In this document: piece after piece, positions 8,707 to 17,189 of the stretch
How positions within the stretch are numbered: the first letter of the stretch is position 1
How the letters are laid out: each line of letters opens with the position of its first letter
Origin: Anaerolineae bacterium
GTDB taxonomy: Bacteria; Chloroflexota; Anaerolineae; Aggregatilineales; Aggregatilineaceae
NCBI GenBank assembly: GCA_016934195.1
Contig: JAFGTJ010000458.1
Span: 1 to 46,985 of the forward strand
DNA: 46,985 bases
Reading direction: 5' to 3'
Notes under the pieces: generated by a model
What the model saw: the letters and a program-made list of their open reading frames with translations, nothing else
What the model was told of the DNA's origin: nothing
The model's database searches: none
Translations under genes and position numbers: made by a program

Positions 8707-9620
8707 TGGCTCAAGCAGCCAATGCGATGACTCTCAACTGGCAGGATCGTTACCAGCCGCGCCGCGAGCCGGATCGCACGCTGCGCCTGATGACTCCGGC
8801 GGATATTCCGGCGGCGGTGGCGTTGAGCAGTAGCGTTGGATGGCCGCAACGTCTCGCGGATTGGCAGCGTTTGCTCACATGGTCGCCGGAAGGGTGTTTC
8901 GTCATTGACGAGACGGATCGCGGTATTGTCGGTACGGTCACGACGACGGTGTATGGTATGGCGCTGGCCTGGATCGGCATGATGATCGTCGCGCCAGATC
9001 GCCAGCGGCGCGGTTTGGGGCATCGCCTGATGCGGGCCGCGTTGGATTACCTGATCGCGCGCGGAACCGAGCGCATTATGCTGGATGCGACCGCAGTCGG
9101 GCGTCCCCTGTACCGGGAATTAGGATTCCGCGATCTGGGCAAAGTGGAACGATGGGAAGGGCGGGCCAGTACCTATCTCGGACCGCGCGCCCGTGCCCTC
9201 ACGCCAGGGGATACAACGGCGGTGTTGGAGTTGGACCGGCAGTTATTTGGCCTGCCGCGCCCGCATATCCTGATCCGGTTGATGGAAGAATTTCCCGCTA
9301 TGGGATGGGTGGACGATCAACGGGGCACGCTGGAAGGCTATTTGCTGGCGCGCCCGGTGGGGGATGCGGTGTATCTCGGTCCCTGGATGAGTTGGTCGGG
9401 GACTTCTGCTGAACGGCTGCTGCTGGCCGCGATGGAACAGTTGCAGGGCCAGCAGCTTGTAATGAATATCCCGGTGAACAACGGTCGCGGCTTGATCCTG
9501 GCGCAAAACCATAATCTGCGCCGTGTGCGTCATTGTATGCGCATGATCTACGGTGAAGCTCGCCCCATCGAGGGGGAACTGCTGGCCCAGTTATCGGTTG
9601 CTGCGCTTGCTACCGGATAG
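8706..9620 (+). CDS. GNAT N-acetyltransferase with second C-terminal GNAT-like domain
   Basis: The N-terminal half is a GCN5-related acetyltransferase, with the acetyl-CoA loop RQRRGLGHRL and the later GRPLYRELGFRDLG motif. From about residue 155 a second domain begins (LTPGDTTAVLELDRQLFG), resembling the Acetyltransf_18-type partner domain found in two-domain GNAT proteins. The substrate cannot be predicted. The start GTG shares one base with the TAG stop of the PBP gene (TAGTG), so translation may be coupled. An ATG seven codons later (8727) is the alternative. It converges with the kinase gene after 25 nt, with no obvious terminator between them. Confidence 0.85.
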   Translation: MAQAANAMTLNWQDRYQPRREPDRTLRLMTPADIPAAVALSSSVGWPQRLADWQRLLTWSPEGCFVIDETDRGIVGTVTTTVYGMALAWIGMMIVAPDRQRRGLGHRLMRAALDYLIARGTERIMLDATAVGRPLYRELGFRDLGKVERWEGRASTYLGPRARALTPGDTTAVLELDRQLFGLPRPHILIRLMEEFPAMGWVDDQRGTLEGYLLARPVGDAVYLGPWMSWSGTSAERLLLAAMEQLQGQQLVMNIPVNNGRGLILAQNHNLRRVRHCMRMIYGEARPIEGELLAQLSVAALATG

Positions 9621-9645
9621 GTCACAAACCGGGCTGCTGCCTCAG

Positions 9646-11175
9646 TTAAAAATCGTGCAGTTCTTCCAGCAGGATCAGGCCCCGCCGCAGCGCAATGAGT
9701 GATGCATCCATCCGTGATTTTGCTTCCAGTTGCTCGATCAGCGTCAGGAGTTGGGCCGCTACAAGCTGCGGGGCGATCTTGAGCCGTTCCGCGATCTGTT
9801 CGTTGGTCAGTCCGGCAGCAATCCCAATGAGAATCTTGCGTTCCAGTTCACTGAGATCGATATCTTCGGCAGTGTTGTGAACCATTAAGCCCTGTACTAC
9901 CCGTTCTGCGACACCGTGCCCCAGGACCAGATGCCCCTCATATACGTCGTGGACGGCCTGGATCAGCGCTTCTTCGTTGATCGTCTTCAACACGTAGCCG
10001 TGCGCCCCGGCCCGCAGCGCGCGCATGATGTAGGCGTCTTCGTCGCGCCCGGTAAGCACCAGGACCTTGACATTCGGCCAGGTTGAGCGTACCTGTGGCA
10101 GCGCATCCAGCCCGCCCATGCCGGGCATATTCAGGTCGAGCAGCAGCACGTCCGGGTTTTTTTCTCGCACAATCTCGATAGCCTGTGCGCCGTCGTCTGC
10201 TTCGCCTACCACGTCGATAGCCGGGTTGTCGTCCAGGTACATTGCCAGACTGGTTCGCAGGATGCGGTGATCGTCGGCCAGGACGACCCGGATATTGCCG
10301 GTTGGTATGGGCTGAGGGGGTGTTCCGGCTGCCTCCGCTGGGAGAATCTCAACCGGTTCGGTGGCTTTTTGCGGCGGTGCACCGATCACCGTTGCCAGCG
10401 CTGCGGCCATTTCGCCTGCCGTCCCGAAGCGATCTTCCGGTTTTTTGGACAGCGCCTTGAGGATAGTTTGTTCCAGGCTGTCCGGGATGTCGGCTACCAG
10501 ATGACTGGGAGGCCGGGGGTCTTTTTTGACCTGTTGCAGCAGCAGCACGCCAATATCGTCGGCGTCAAATGGCAGGATGCCGGTTACGAGTTCATACAGC
10601 ACCACGCCGGTCGAGTATATATCGGTCCGGTTGTCGAGTTTTAGTCCCTGCGCTTGTTCTGGTGAGAGATAGGCGGGAGTGCCGATAATACGCCCGGTTG
10701 CCGTCAGGCGTTTCGATGTGCCGGTAATTGCCAGCCCAAAATCCATGATCTTAGCCAGACCGGAGGGCGTGATATGAATATTGGCTGGTTTGATGTCCCG
10801 GTGAATGAGTCCCTGGCGATGGGCATAATCTAATGCAAGGCAGATTTGCCGTCCAAACTCGGCGGTGATTTCCGGCGACGAGGGGATGAAGGAGTAGAGC
10901 GGCTGTCCCTCAATATGTTCGACGATCAAGAAGGGGCGTTGATCTTCCTCGCCTACATCATAGATCGCCATGATGTTGGTGTGGTTGAGTCTGGCGGCGG
11001 CCAGTGCTTCGCGTTGGAAGCGCTGGCGCGTGGTATTATCCACATACGGCAGCATAATTTTGATGGCAACCGTGCGTTCCAGGCGCGTGTCCAGTCCGCG
11101 ATAGACGACTGCGGTAGCGCCTTCGCCAATCAACTCTATAATCTCGTAACGATCATTCAGTTTGTGACCTAACAT
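9646..11175 (-). CDS. Ser/Thr protein kinase fused to NarL-type receiver and LuxR-type HTH
   Basis: Residues about 10-265 form a Hanks-type kinase: glycine loop GEGATAVVYRG, Lys39 in VAIK, HRDIKPANI with catalytic Asp127, DFG, and GTPAYLSPEQA. Residues about 300-425 form a receiver domain starting VVLADDHRILR, with phospho-acceptor Asp347 in LLLDLNMPG and the conserved Thr and Lys (VLTGRDED, YVLKTI). Residues about 440-500 resemble a LuxR/NarL helix-turn-helix (LSELERKILIGIAAGLTNEQIAERL). There is no transmembrane segment or PASTA domain, so the protein should be cytoplasmic. The start ATG 11175 follows TTGAGGGT. An upstream ATG at 11238 would fall in the candidate -35. It combines Ser/Thr and His-Asp type signalling in one chain and might act as a transcription factor. 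Confidence 0.9.
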   Translation of the reverse strand: MLGHKLNDRYEIIELIGEGATAVVYRGLDTRLERTVAIKIMLPYVDNTTRQRFQREALAAARLNHTNIMAIYDVGEEDQRPFLIVEHIEGQPLYSFIPSSPEITAEFGRQICLALDYAHRQGLIHRDIKPANIHITPSGLAKIMDFGLAITGTSKRLTATGRIIGTPAYLSPEQAQGLKLDNRTDIYSTGVVLYELVTGILPFDADDIGVLLLQQVKKDPRPPSHLVADIPDSLEQTILKALSKKPEDRFGTAGEMAAALATVIGAPPQKATEPVEILPAEAAGTPPQPIPTGNIRVVLADDHRILRTSLAMYLDDNPAIDVVGEADDGAQAIEIVREKNPDVLLLDLNMPGMGGLDALPQVRSTWPNVKVLVLTGRDEDAYIMRALRAGAHGYVLKTINEEALIQAVHDVYEGHLVLGHGVAERVVQGLMVHNTAEDIDLSELERKILIGIAAGLTNEQIAERLKIAPQLVAAQLLTLIEQLEAKSRMDASLIALRRGLILLEELHDF

Positions 11176-11209
11176 TTTTACCCTCAAGGTACGGTGCCAA
11201 TCGGGTGAG

Positions 11210-11238
11210 AGTGTACAAATGACTGGCGGGATACGCAA
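11210..11238 (-). promoter_or_regulatory. Candidate promoter of the kinase gene
   Basis: Read on the minus strand, TTGCGT (11238-11233), a 17-nt spacer and TACACT (11215-11210) give three of six and four of six matches to consensus. It is placed about 35 nt before the chosen ATG. Confidence 0.4.
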
Positions 11239-11268
11239 CTATTGTTGGCGATGTAGGAGCAAAATCTT

Positions 11269-12132
11269 GTGAAAATATTGCAAAAAGTTGCAGTGAATAA
11301 AACGTGCTGGTGTAAGTTGCTGGTTGTGTGCCTGTTATTGGGTTTGGTGGCTGCCGGATGCTCAGGCGATACGACCGATCAGGTTAAAACGGTTGATGAG
11401 GCGGTCGCGCTGTTGCAGGATATCGAGGACCGCAGCGCCTGGGATGCCCTTGACGACGGACTGGTGGACCTCGCGGCGCACGAGTACGGGTATGAGGCGG
11501 TGGCGCGTTTTACACAGGAGTCGCCGGACCAGGATATAAAAATCGACGTATTGGTGGATCGTGAAGGAACGGCGCTCTTTACGGTCACGGAAAACGAAGC
11601 GGTTCACACGTATTATTATCTGCCAGGAGATACGGCGGCGCTGTACCGGGTTGAGGCGGGACAGGACTCCGGTGACTATTATTGTGAGCAAACCGGCTCG
11701 GCCTATGAACGGTTCCACGATGGCCTGAGCAGTTTGTTTATCGCGCTGGGGGTAAAAGCACGCACGGTACAGACGCTCGCGGTGATTGACGAAGTGGATG
11801 ATTCTGAGAATGCAACGTGGCTGGACCGCGATGTGATCCGCTACGATGTGATATCCAGGGTGCCGGACGCGCTCGCGGTGGTGGCGCGGTTGGATAACAC
11901 CACGTTGCAGGCGCGGCTCGTCGGGGCGAACGCGGTTGACCTGAGTGGCCGCCTGATTCTAGACGAGGACACCTGGGCGATGCTCAGTTTTGACAGCACT
12001 TACCAGGATTCGGCAGCCGGTCAGCGCGCCGAGTTCTCGTTCGATATCACCCGTTGGGGTGACGCGGATCACGCGCTGGAGGCCATTCCCGCGCCGGGTA
12101 ACGACCGGATTCTCCAGCCGTGCAGCAATTAA
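11269..12132 (+). CDS. Lipoprotein of unknown function
   Basis: The 287-residue product has an N-terminal lipoprotein signal peptide: a basic stretch, a hydrophobic core (LLVVCLLLGLV) and the lipobox VAAGC, so Cys31 would be lipid-modified and the protein anchored outside the cytoplasmic membrane. The mature part has no motif I recognise. It contains strand-rich segments such as DIKIDVLVDREGTALFTV and looks like a LppX/LolA-like lipid or outer-layer binding fold, but this is weak. The start is a GTG with TAGGAGC upstream. The gene is divergent from the kinase gene and convergent with the WD40 lipoprotein, so the three may form a surface-sensing neighbourhood. That link is only positional. Confidence 0.75.
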   Translation: MKILQKVAVNKTCWCKLLVVCLLLGLVAAGCSGDTTDQVKTVDEAVALLQDIEDRSAWDALDDGLVDLAAHEYGYEAVARFTQESPDQDIKIDVLVDREGTALFTVTENEAVHTYYYLPGDTAALYRVEAGQDSGDYYCEQTGSAYERFHDGLSSLFIALGVKARTVQTLAVIDEVDDSENATWLDRDVIRYDVISRVPDALAVVARLDNTTLQARLVGANAVDLSGRLILDEDTWAMLSFDSTYQDSAAGQRAEFSFDITRWGDADHALEAIPAPGNDRILQPCSN

Positions 12133-12139
12133 AGAGTTG

Positions 12140-13390
12140 TTAGTTTGCGGCTGCCGTCAGGATGTAGATCGGGCCGAGTTCGTCCAGCACGGCTATGAAT
12201 CGCCCATCGTCGGACCACGCAAGATTCCAGAAACGCGGCCCGGCGAACAGGCCCATCGTCTCCCGGTTGGCAACGTCAAGCTGGATATCGTCCGACGACG
12301 GCGCGTTTTTCAGGTTGGCGAGATTCCACAAATACAGTTCGCGTCCCGGTTGGGGCAGCGTGATCAATAACGTGCTGTCCGGCGAAAAGGCCGCGCTGAC
12401 GCACGACTGGCCGGGAATGGGCACTCCGGCCACCCAATCGCTGCTGTCGGCGGCCCAGATGCCAATGATCGGTTGCAGGCCACATCCTACCAACAGCGTT
12501 CCATCCGGTGAGAAGATCAGCGCGCCGGAAGCGTTATGTTCGGCGGTTTCGATGAAGTACAGCGATTCCCCGGTCGTCATGTCCCATAGTTCGATGCCGT
12601 TCAGGTTGGCGACGGCCAGGCGGCTCGAATCGGGCGAAAATGTGGCCCGCAGCGGCATTTGTTCGACTTCGCGTTCCTGTGGATTCACCAGATCGTATAA
12701 CAATCTGCCGTCCGGCACCGACCATACACGCAGACCTCGATCTGCACTCAATGAAACCAGCATGGTATTATCCGGCGAAAAGGCCAGATATTGGATCGCA
12801 TCGTTATGCGCGGCGATATCGGCGGTGAGTTGGCCTGCCGGGATTTGCCATATCCTGACGCCGCCCGACCGCGCGCCGAATGCCAGCAGCGTCCGGTCCG
12901 GTGATTGGGTCACTAACCCGGCGGCGACATCGTGCCCCGCGAAGCTCAGTAATTCGTTCATCTTACGCGGCGGACTCATATCCATCGTCCAGACGCGCGC
13001 GATTCCATCGCGGTTGACGGTGATCAGCGTCTCGTCATTCGGACCGAAGAAGACGCGCCGACCATCATTGTCACTTTGAATGAACAGGGTTTCGCCATTT
13101 GCCAGATTCCAGACAGCGGTTATATTGTCCGCGCCGACGCTCGCCATCCGGGTTCCATTGGCCGAAAATGCGACGTCGTTTACCGTTTGTTGGTGCAGAC
13201 GCAGCAGGCCGGTGAGTTGGACCAGCGGCGTTTCCTGGCTGATGGCCGTTTGGGGGCGCTGCCAGGGGATCGTGGCGGGTGTTGGAGGAATGGCCGGTTG
13301 GGAGTCTTTGTCAGCGTCGTTGTCTTTTTGTGAGCACGCTGCCAGCAAAACCAGCAGCATCATGGCTGTGAAAAGTATCGACTTTTTCAA
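12140..13390 (-). CDS. WD40-repeat lipoprotein
   Basis: The protein starts MKKSILFTAMMLLVLLAACS, a compact lipoprotein signal with lipobox LAAC (Cys19). After a short linker, about seven WD40 blades follow. Typical units are VNDVAFSANGTRMASVGADNITAVWN and IQYLAFSPDNTMLVSLSADRGLRVWS. A seven-bladed propeller held at the outer face of the membrane is the likely structure, serving as a protein-binding scaffold. No enzymatic residues are seen. The start codon is TTG with GAGGAA 6 nt upstream. It is preferred over the inner ATG codons because it keeps the basic Lys-Lys of the signal peptide. The 3' end converges with the lipoprotein gene, 7 nt apart. Confidence 0.88.
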   Translation of the reverse strand: MKKSILFTAMMLLVLLAACSQKDNDADKDSQPAIPPTPATIPWQRPQTAISQETPLVQLTGLLRLHQQTVNDVAFSANGTRMASVGADNITAVWNLANGETLFIQSDNDGRRVFFGPNDETLITVNRDGIARVWTMDMSPPRKMNELLSFAGHDVAAGLVTQSPDRTLLAFGARSGGVRIWQIPAGQLTADIAAHNDAIQYLAFSPDNTMLVSLSADRGLRVWSVPDGRLLYDLVNPQEREVEQMPLRATFSPDSSRLAVANLNGIELWDMTTGESLYFIETAEHNASGALIFSPDGTLLVGCGLQPIIGIWAADSSDWVAGVPIPGQSCVSAAFSPDSTLLITLPQPGRELYLWNLANLKNAPSSDDIQLDVANRETMGLFAGPRFWNLAWSDDGRFIAVLDELGPIYILTAAAN

Positions 13391-13471
13391 CTGATTTCCT
13401 CAAGATTACTCAAAATGGTGTGGTTTCGGGTAATTTAATGTAGTCGCCTGATTGACTCTAGCGCTGCCCTT

Positions 13472-13498
13472 GTGTACCCTACCACTACTACTATACAC
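13472..13498. repeat. Short inverted repeat upstream of the PadR gene
   Basis: GTGTA (13472-13476) and TACAC (13494-13498) face each other across 17 nt, 28 nt before the PadR start codon. PadR-family regulators often bind inverted repeats at their own promoter, but five-base arms could arise by chance. Confidence 0.25.
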
Positions 13499-13526
13499 CA
13501 CGTCGGCAGATAAAAGGATTCCGTTC

Positions 13527-14420
13527 ATGACCGATGCTGAACTTGCCATTCTGAGTATTGTGGCCGAAGGGCCGGTACATGGCTATGACATCCAGACGAT
13601 CATTGTCCAGCGCGGACTGCGGGCCTGGACCAATGTGGGGGTGTCGTCGATGTACTACGTGTTGGAAAAGCTCGAACGCCAGGGCTTGATCGAGAGCCAG
13701 GGCGAACACCGGGGCGCATCCCACCGCGAGTATCGCATCACGTCCGCCGGATACGGGGTGCTGCAAACAGCGGTAGCCGATCTGGTCAGCACGCCGCGCG
13801 AATATGCCACCGGATTCGAGTTAGGACTTGCTAACCTGCACGTCCTGCGTCCGCCGCAGATCAAAACTGCCTTTGTCGCGTACCGCCAGGAATTGGTGTC
13901 GCGGCTGTCTCAGGCCCGTGAACGCTGGCAGCAGCTTCGGGCGAGCCGTGCGCCATTTAATGTGGCTGCTATGTTTGAACATCATGTTGCCATGCTGGAA
14001 GCCGAGTTGGATTGGATCAAGCGTTTCATTGAGGAGTGGGAAGCGCAGCTCCCACCGGATGCGTTTGTCACCGAGCCGCCCGAACCAGTTGATATTCCCC
14101 GTAATAAGCAGGTCGTCTTGCCGCACGATCCTGACTCGCCGCATCGTGTCCCAACCCGTCCGCTCAAGTCGTTGTCTGACACGGATCAAGCAATGCTGGC
14201 CGCCGCCGATACCGATATGTTTGATATCCCTGTCCCGGATAGCACTACGCCCGCGTCTGCCAGGACTACCTCGCTGAGCGCCCAAACCCCGCGTGATTTG
14301 GTGGTGGATGAAGGCGTTGAAGCAGTGGTTGAGGATGAGGTCAAACTGGAAAAAAGTGATCCCAGTATGCCGAATGAAGCTGAATCAAACGAGGAACTAC
14401 CGGAGGATAAAGGTTTGTAA
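13527..14420 (+). CDS. PadR-family transcriptional regulator with acidic C-terminal tail
   Basis: The N-terminal 85 residues are a PadR winged helix: MTDAELAILSIVAEGPVHGYDIQ, then SSMYYVLEKLERQGLIES and HREYRITSAGYGVL. Residues about 95-180 are helical and match the dimerising C-terminal domain of the family. The remaining 115 or so residues are a low-complexity, acidic tail not found in typical PadR proteins of 100-190 residues. The ATG at 13527 has AAAAGGA upstream; the longer track ORF begins within the intergenic region. The gene lies 86 nt upstream of the GAF operon on the same strand, so it may regulate or be co-transcribed with it. The ligand is unknown. Confidence 0.88.
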   Translation: MTDAELAILSIVAEGPVHGYDIQTIIVQRGLRAWTNVGVSSMYYVLEKLERQGLIESQGEHRGASHREYRITSAGYGVLQTAVADLVSTPREYATGFELGLANLHVLRPPQIKTAFVAYRQELVSRLSQARERWQQLRASRAPFNVAAMFEHHVAMLEAELDWIKRFIEEWEAQLPPDAFVTEPPEPVDIPRNKQVVLPHDPDSPHRVPTRPLKSLSDTDQAMLAAADTDMFDIPVPDSTTPASARTTSLSAQTPRDLVVDEGVEAVVEDEVKLEKSDPSMPNEAESNEELPEDKGL

Positions 14421-14506
14421 AAATTAATGCTCTATAAAGCTCAATTGTATGCTAAACTAATGAATGGTCACATCGTTAATGGTTAGGATTGAAGGAAACA
14501 GGGCGT

Positions 14507-14887
14507 ATGGCTCCATGCGTATTGTATATCGAGGACAATATCGATAACCTGGTATTGGTCCGGCGAGTGCTCAAGGCCGAAGGAATCGAACTTCTTGAGG
14601 CGACTTCTGCACGGGAAGGGATTCGCCTGGCAGAAGAAAAGCTGCCCGACCTGATCCTGATGGACATTAACATGCCAGAAATGGACGGTCTGGTCGCGAC
14701 CGCGCACCTGCGCAGTAATCCCAAGCTGGCGAAAACGCCCATTGTGGCGCTCACGGCCAATATTATGCGAGACGTGCTGAACGCGGCGTTGGACGCGGGC
14801 TGTGATGGCTGCATTGCCAAGCCAATCCGAATCGATGATTTTCCTGAGCAAGTCTTGTCTTATCTCAAAAATGGGCGGACTACATGA
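14507..14887 (+). CDS. Single-domain response regulator (CheY-like receiver)
   Basis: The 126-residue protein is one receiver domain with no output domain. The acidic pocket is in VLYIEDN, the phospho-acceptor is Asp53 in LILMDINMPEMDG, and the conserved Thr and Lys are in VALTAN and IAKPI. It could act as a phosphorelay intermediate or as a partner for the hybrid kinase encoded later in the same operon. The ATG at 14507 has AAGGAA upstream; a TTG at 14489 is the alternative. Its stop overlaps the next start (ATGA). Its sequence is closely similar to the receiver at the N terminus of the histidine kinase at 31174, which suggests a shared origin. Confidence 0.93.
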   Translation: MAPCVLYIEDNIDNLVLVRRVLKAEGIELLEATSAREGIRLAEEKLPDLILMDINMPEMDGLVATAHLRSNPKLAKTPIVALTANIMRDVLNAALDAGCDGCIAKPIRIDDFPEQVLSYLKNGRTT

Positions 14888-16038
14888 CTTTGCTGGAAGC
14901 ACTGCACGACATATCACACCAGCTTAGTTCCAACCTGGGCAATGTCGAAATAGTGCGGACCATTTGCCAGGAATTGGCGACACGGTTGGGACTGGGCTAT
15001 GTGGCCGTTATCCGGTGGGAAGACACGCCGGGCCGCAGCAGCGTAGACGCCGAATATCCGGCTCGCGTAGATGGCGCTGTTCCCCCACTGCCGCACGGCC
15101 TGTATGACTACCTGCGGTCTGTTCAAGCGCCATCCGTCATCCGACAGGATGACACGGACCGTTCGACCGCGTTGAAGTCATTTTTACCTATGGCTGATTT
15201 TGGTGTTGCGTTGGCGTCACGGCTTCAGGTGCGCGATCAGGATATAGGTGCGCTGTTGTTGGCGGGGGGAGCAGCGGATCGCACCTTTAGCCCGGACGAG
15301 ATGTATTTTATCAAGGCGGTAGCGGTTCAGATGACGCTGAGTCTGCGCAACCGGGCCTTATCACGCGAAATTCAGCGCCGTGTGAACCAACTGGAACAAA
15401 GTACGAACTTTGGCCGCCTCGTTACGAGCACATTTGACCGCGACAAGATATTGAAGCATGTCGCCGACGTCATTCCGAGTCTGCTGCCGGTGGATCAGGT
15501 AAGTGTGACTCTGTATTCTTCCGGCCAGAGCCAGATGGAACATATCATGTTGACTCTGGATGCGCCGCTTGAAAAATTATCCCTGCCGGTCGCCGGATCG
15601 AGTGTGGAAGAAGTGGCGAATACACAAACGGCACTGTTGTTTGCGGACCTGGAAAGTTCTAACTACACCGATCACCAGCGGTTTTTCCGGCAGGGCGTGC
15701 GTTCGTTAGTCATTGCGCCGTTGGTGGTGGGTGGGCGCACCCTGGGAACGCTTAACGTTGGGCATCAACACCCCGGCATCTATACCCCGACCGACCAGAC
15801 ATTGCTCCAACAGTTTGGCAACCAGATCGCTATCGCCCTGGAGAATGCGCGCCAGTTTCAGATCGCCCAACACCACGCCGCGTATGAACAGGCGTTGAGC
15901 GAGATCACGCTGCGGTTGCAGCAGCAGTCGGATTTGCGCAGCCTGTTACAGCAGACCATGCAAGATTTGGGGCGCGTATTAGGGGCGAAACGGGCGCGCG
16001 TGCGTTTGGAAACACAGCCCGGCACGAGCAAAGAGTAA
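14884..16038 (+). CDS. Soluble multi-GAF protein without output domain
   Basis: The 384-residue protein has a first GAF domain (about 1-160), a second (about 175-325), and a final 50 residues that look like only the first helix and strand of a third GAF (EQALSEITLRLQQQSDL to RARVRLE). No transmembrane segment, kinase, cyclase or DNA-binding domain is present. By family knowledge GAF domains bind small ligands or mediate dimerisation; no chromophore cysteine of the phytochrome type is apparent. The start overlaps the previous stop by 4 nt, so translation is probably coupled. It is the first of five output-less GAF proteins in a row. Confidence 0.88.
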   Translation: MTLLEALHDISHQLSSNLGNVEIVRTICQELATRLGLGYVAVIRWEDTPGRSSVDAEYPARVDGAVPPLPHGLYDYLRSVQAPSVIRQDDTDRSTALKSFLPMADFGVALASRLQVRDQDIGALLLAGGAADRTFSPDEMYFIKAVAVQMTLSLRNRALSREIQRRVNQLEQSTNFGRLVTSTFDRDKILKHVADVIPSLLPVDQVSVTLYSSGQSQMEHIMLTLDAPLEKLSLPVAGSSVEEVANTQTALLFADLESSNYTDHQRFFRQGVRSLVIAPLVVGGRTLGTLNVGHQHPGIYTPTDQTLLQQFGNQIAIALENARQFQIAQHHAAYEQALSEITLRLQQQSDLRSLLQQTMQDLGRVLGAKRARVRLETQPGTSKE

Positions 16039-16043
16039 GAATT

Positions 16044-17180
16044 ATGCCTAGATTCCAATGGTTGGCATCTTTATCCAGGCAGCATACGCCTGAACACGAT
16101 GCCGCGCATCTTTTGACCGAGATCGGCGAGCAGGTGGCTCAGCGGTTGTTTGCGCGGCTGGATTTGGACGAGTTGTTGCACGACATCACGACGACGCTTG
16201 AAAAGCGGTTCGAGATGGTGTATCACGTTCAGCTTTACCTGCTTGATACCAACGGGCAGCAGGCTGTTTTGCGGGCCAGTACCGGCGCAGTCGGGCAGCA
16301 GTTGCTCACCCAGGAATATGCGGTCGATGTCGGCAGTTTGAGCGTAGTAGGGCGTGTTTCCATTAGTGGCGAGCCGCTTTATATCCCCGACTACCGGCAG
16401 TCGCCGATACATAAGCCGCAGGTGCTGCTGCCGGGCACACGGTCCGAATTGGCGCTCCCGCTTGGCGCTGGCAAAGAAATCATTGGCGTGCTCGATTTCC
16501 AGAGCAAGCGGGCCAGGGCCTTTAGCGAACCGGATATTGACTTATTGAGCGCGATTGCCAACCAAATTGCGATTGCAGTGGATGGCTTGCAGCTCTATGA
16601 GGCATCTCAACGCAGCCTGCGCGAAAATCGCGCCTTATACCAGCAGACCCAGACCAACCTCCGCGAGATCGAACGGCTGAATTACCAGCTTACCGGGCGC
16701 GCCTGGGCCGATTATCTGCGGACGCAAGCCGACGCGGTAGCGGTTACGTTGAATGTGCAGACTGGGGGGGCCGAGTCAACGGCCAAGTGGACGCCCACCC
16801 TCAATGAAGCCGCCACACATCGCCAGGTGATCACGATCACCAGCCAGGGGCAGCGGATTGTGTCCCTGCCGATTGTGGTGCGCAACGACGTGATCGGCGC
16901 AATGGAATTCGAACTGGAATCTGATGCCGAACTACCGGATGGTATGTTAGAGTTGGTGGCCGCTGTTGGGGAGCGATTAGGGTCAGCGATGGAAAACCGC
17001 CGGTTGTTTGATGAGGCTCAGCGCGCGGCTCAACGCGAAGCCTTAATCAACGATGTTGGGGCCGCATTGCAGGCGGCAACTGGGGTCGATGCCATTATCC
17101 AGCGTGCTGCGCAGCATTTGCAAGAAGCGTTGGATGCCCACCAGATCACAATCCACATTGGCGATATTGTGGCCGAATAG
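16044..17180 (+). CDS. Soluble multi-GAF protein without output domain
   Basis: This 378-residue protein has a full GAF domain (about 20-190), with the block PGTRSELALPLGAGKEIIGVLDFQS, which recurs in the other sensors of the operon. A coiled linker then carries the motif ERLNYQLTGRAWADYL and leads into a short second GAF (about 235-325) that retains only the later strands (IVVRNDVIGAMEFEL). The last 50 residues begin a third GAF and stop (REALINDVGAALQAATGVD). No membrane segment or output domain is seen. It starts 5 nt after the previous stop. Its job is most likely sensing or complex assembly with the downstream hybrid kinase; this is inferred from operon position. Confidence 0.88.
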   Translation: MPRFQWLASLSRQHTPEHDAAHLLTEIGEQVAQRLFARLDLDELLHDITTTLEKRFEMVYHVQLYLLDTNGQQAVLRASTGAVGQQLLTQEYAVDVGSLSVVGRVSISGEPLYIPDYRQSPIHKPQVLLPGTRSELALPLGAGKEIIGVLDFQSKRARAFSEPDIDLLSAIANQIAIAVDGLQLYEASQRSLRENRALYQQTQTNLREIERLNYQLTGRAWADYLRTQADAVAVTLNVQTGGAESTAKWTPTLNEAATHRQVITITSQGQRIVSLPIVVRNDVIGAMEFELESDAELPDGMLELVAAVGERLGSAMENRRLFDEAQRAAQREALINDVGAALQAATGVDAIIQRAAQHLQEALDAHQITIHIGDIVAE

Positions 17181-17189
17181 GATAGCTTT

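Noticed and set aside
9646-11175. Anti-phage defence kinase
   Set aside because: Neighbouring genes are house-keeping or surface proteins; no nuclease, toxin or other defence partner was found on either side.
12195-13079. 294-residue ORF on the plus strand
   Set aside because: It is antisense to the WD40 lipoprotein, whose repeats and signal peptide are unambiguous.
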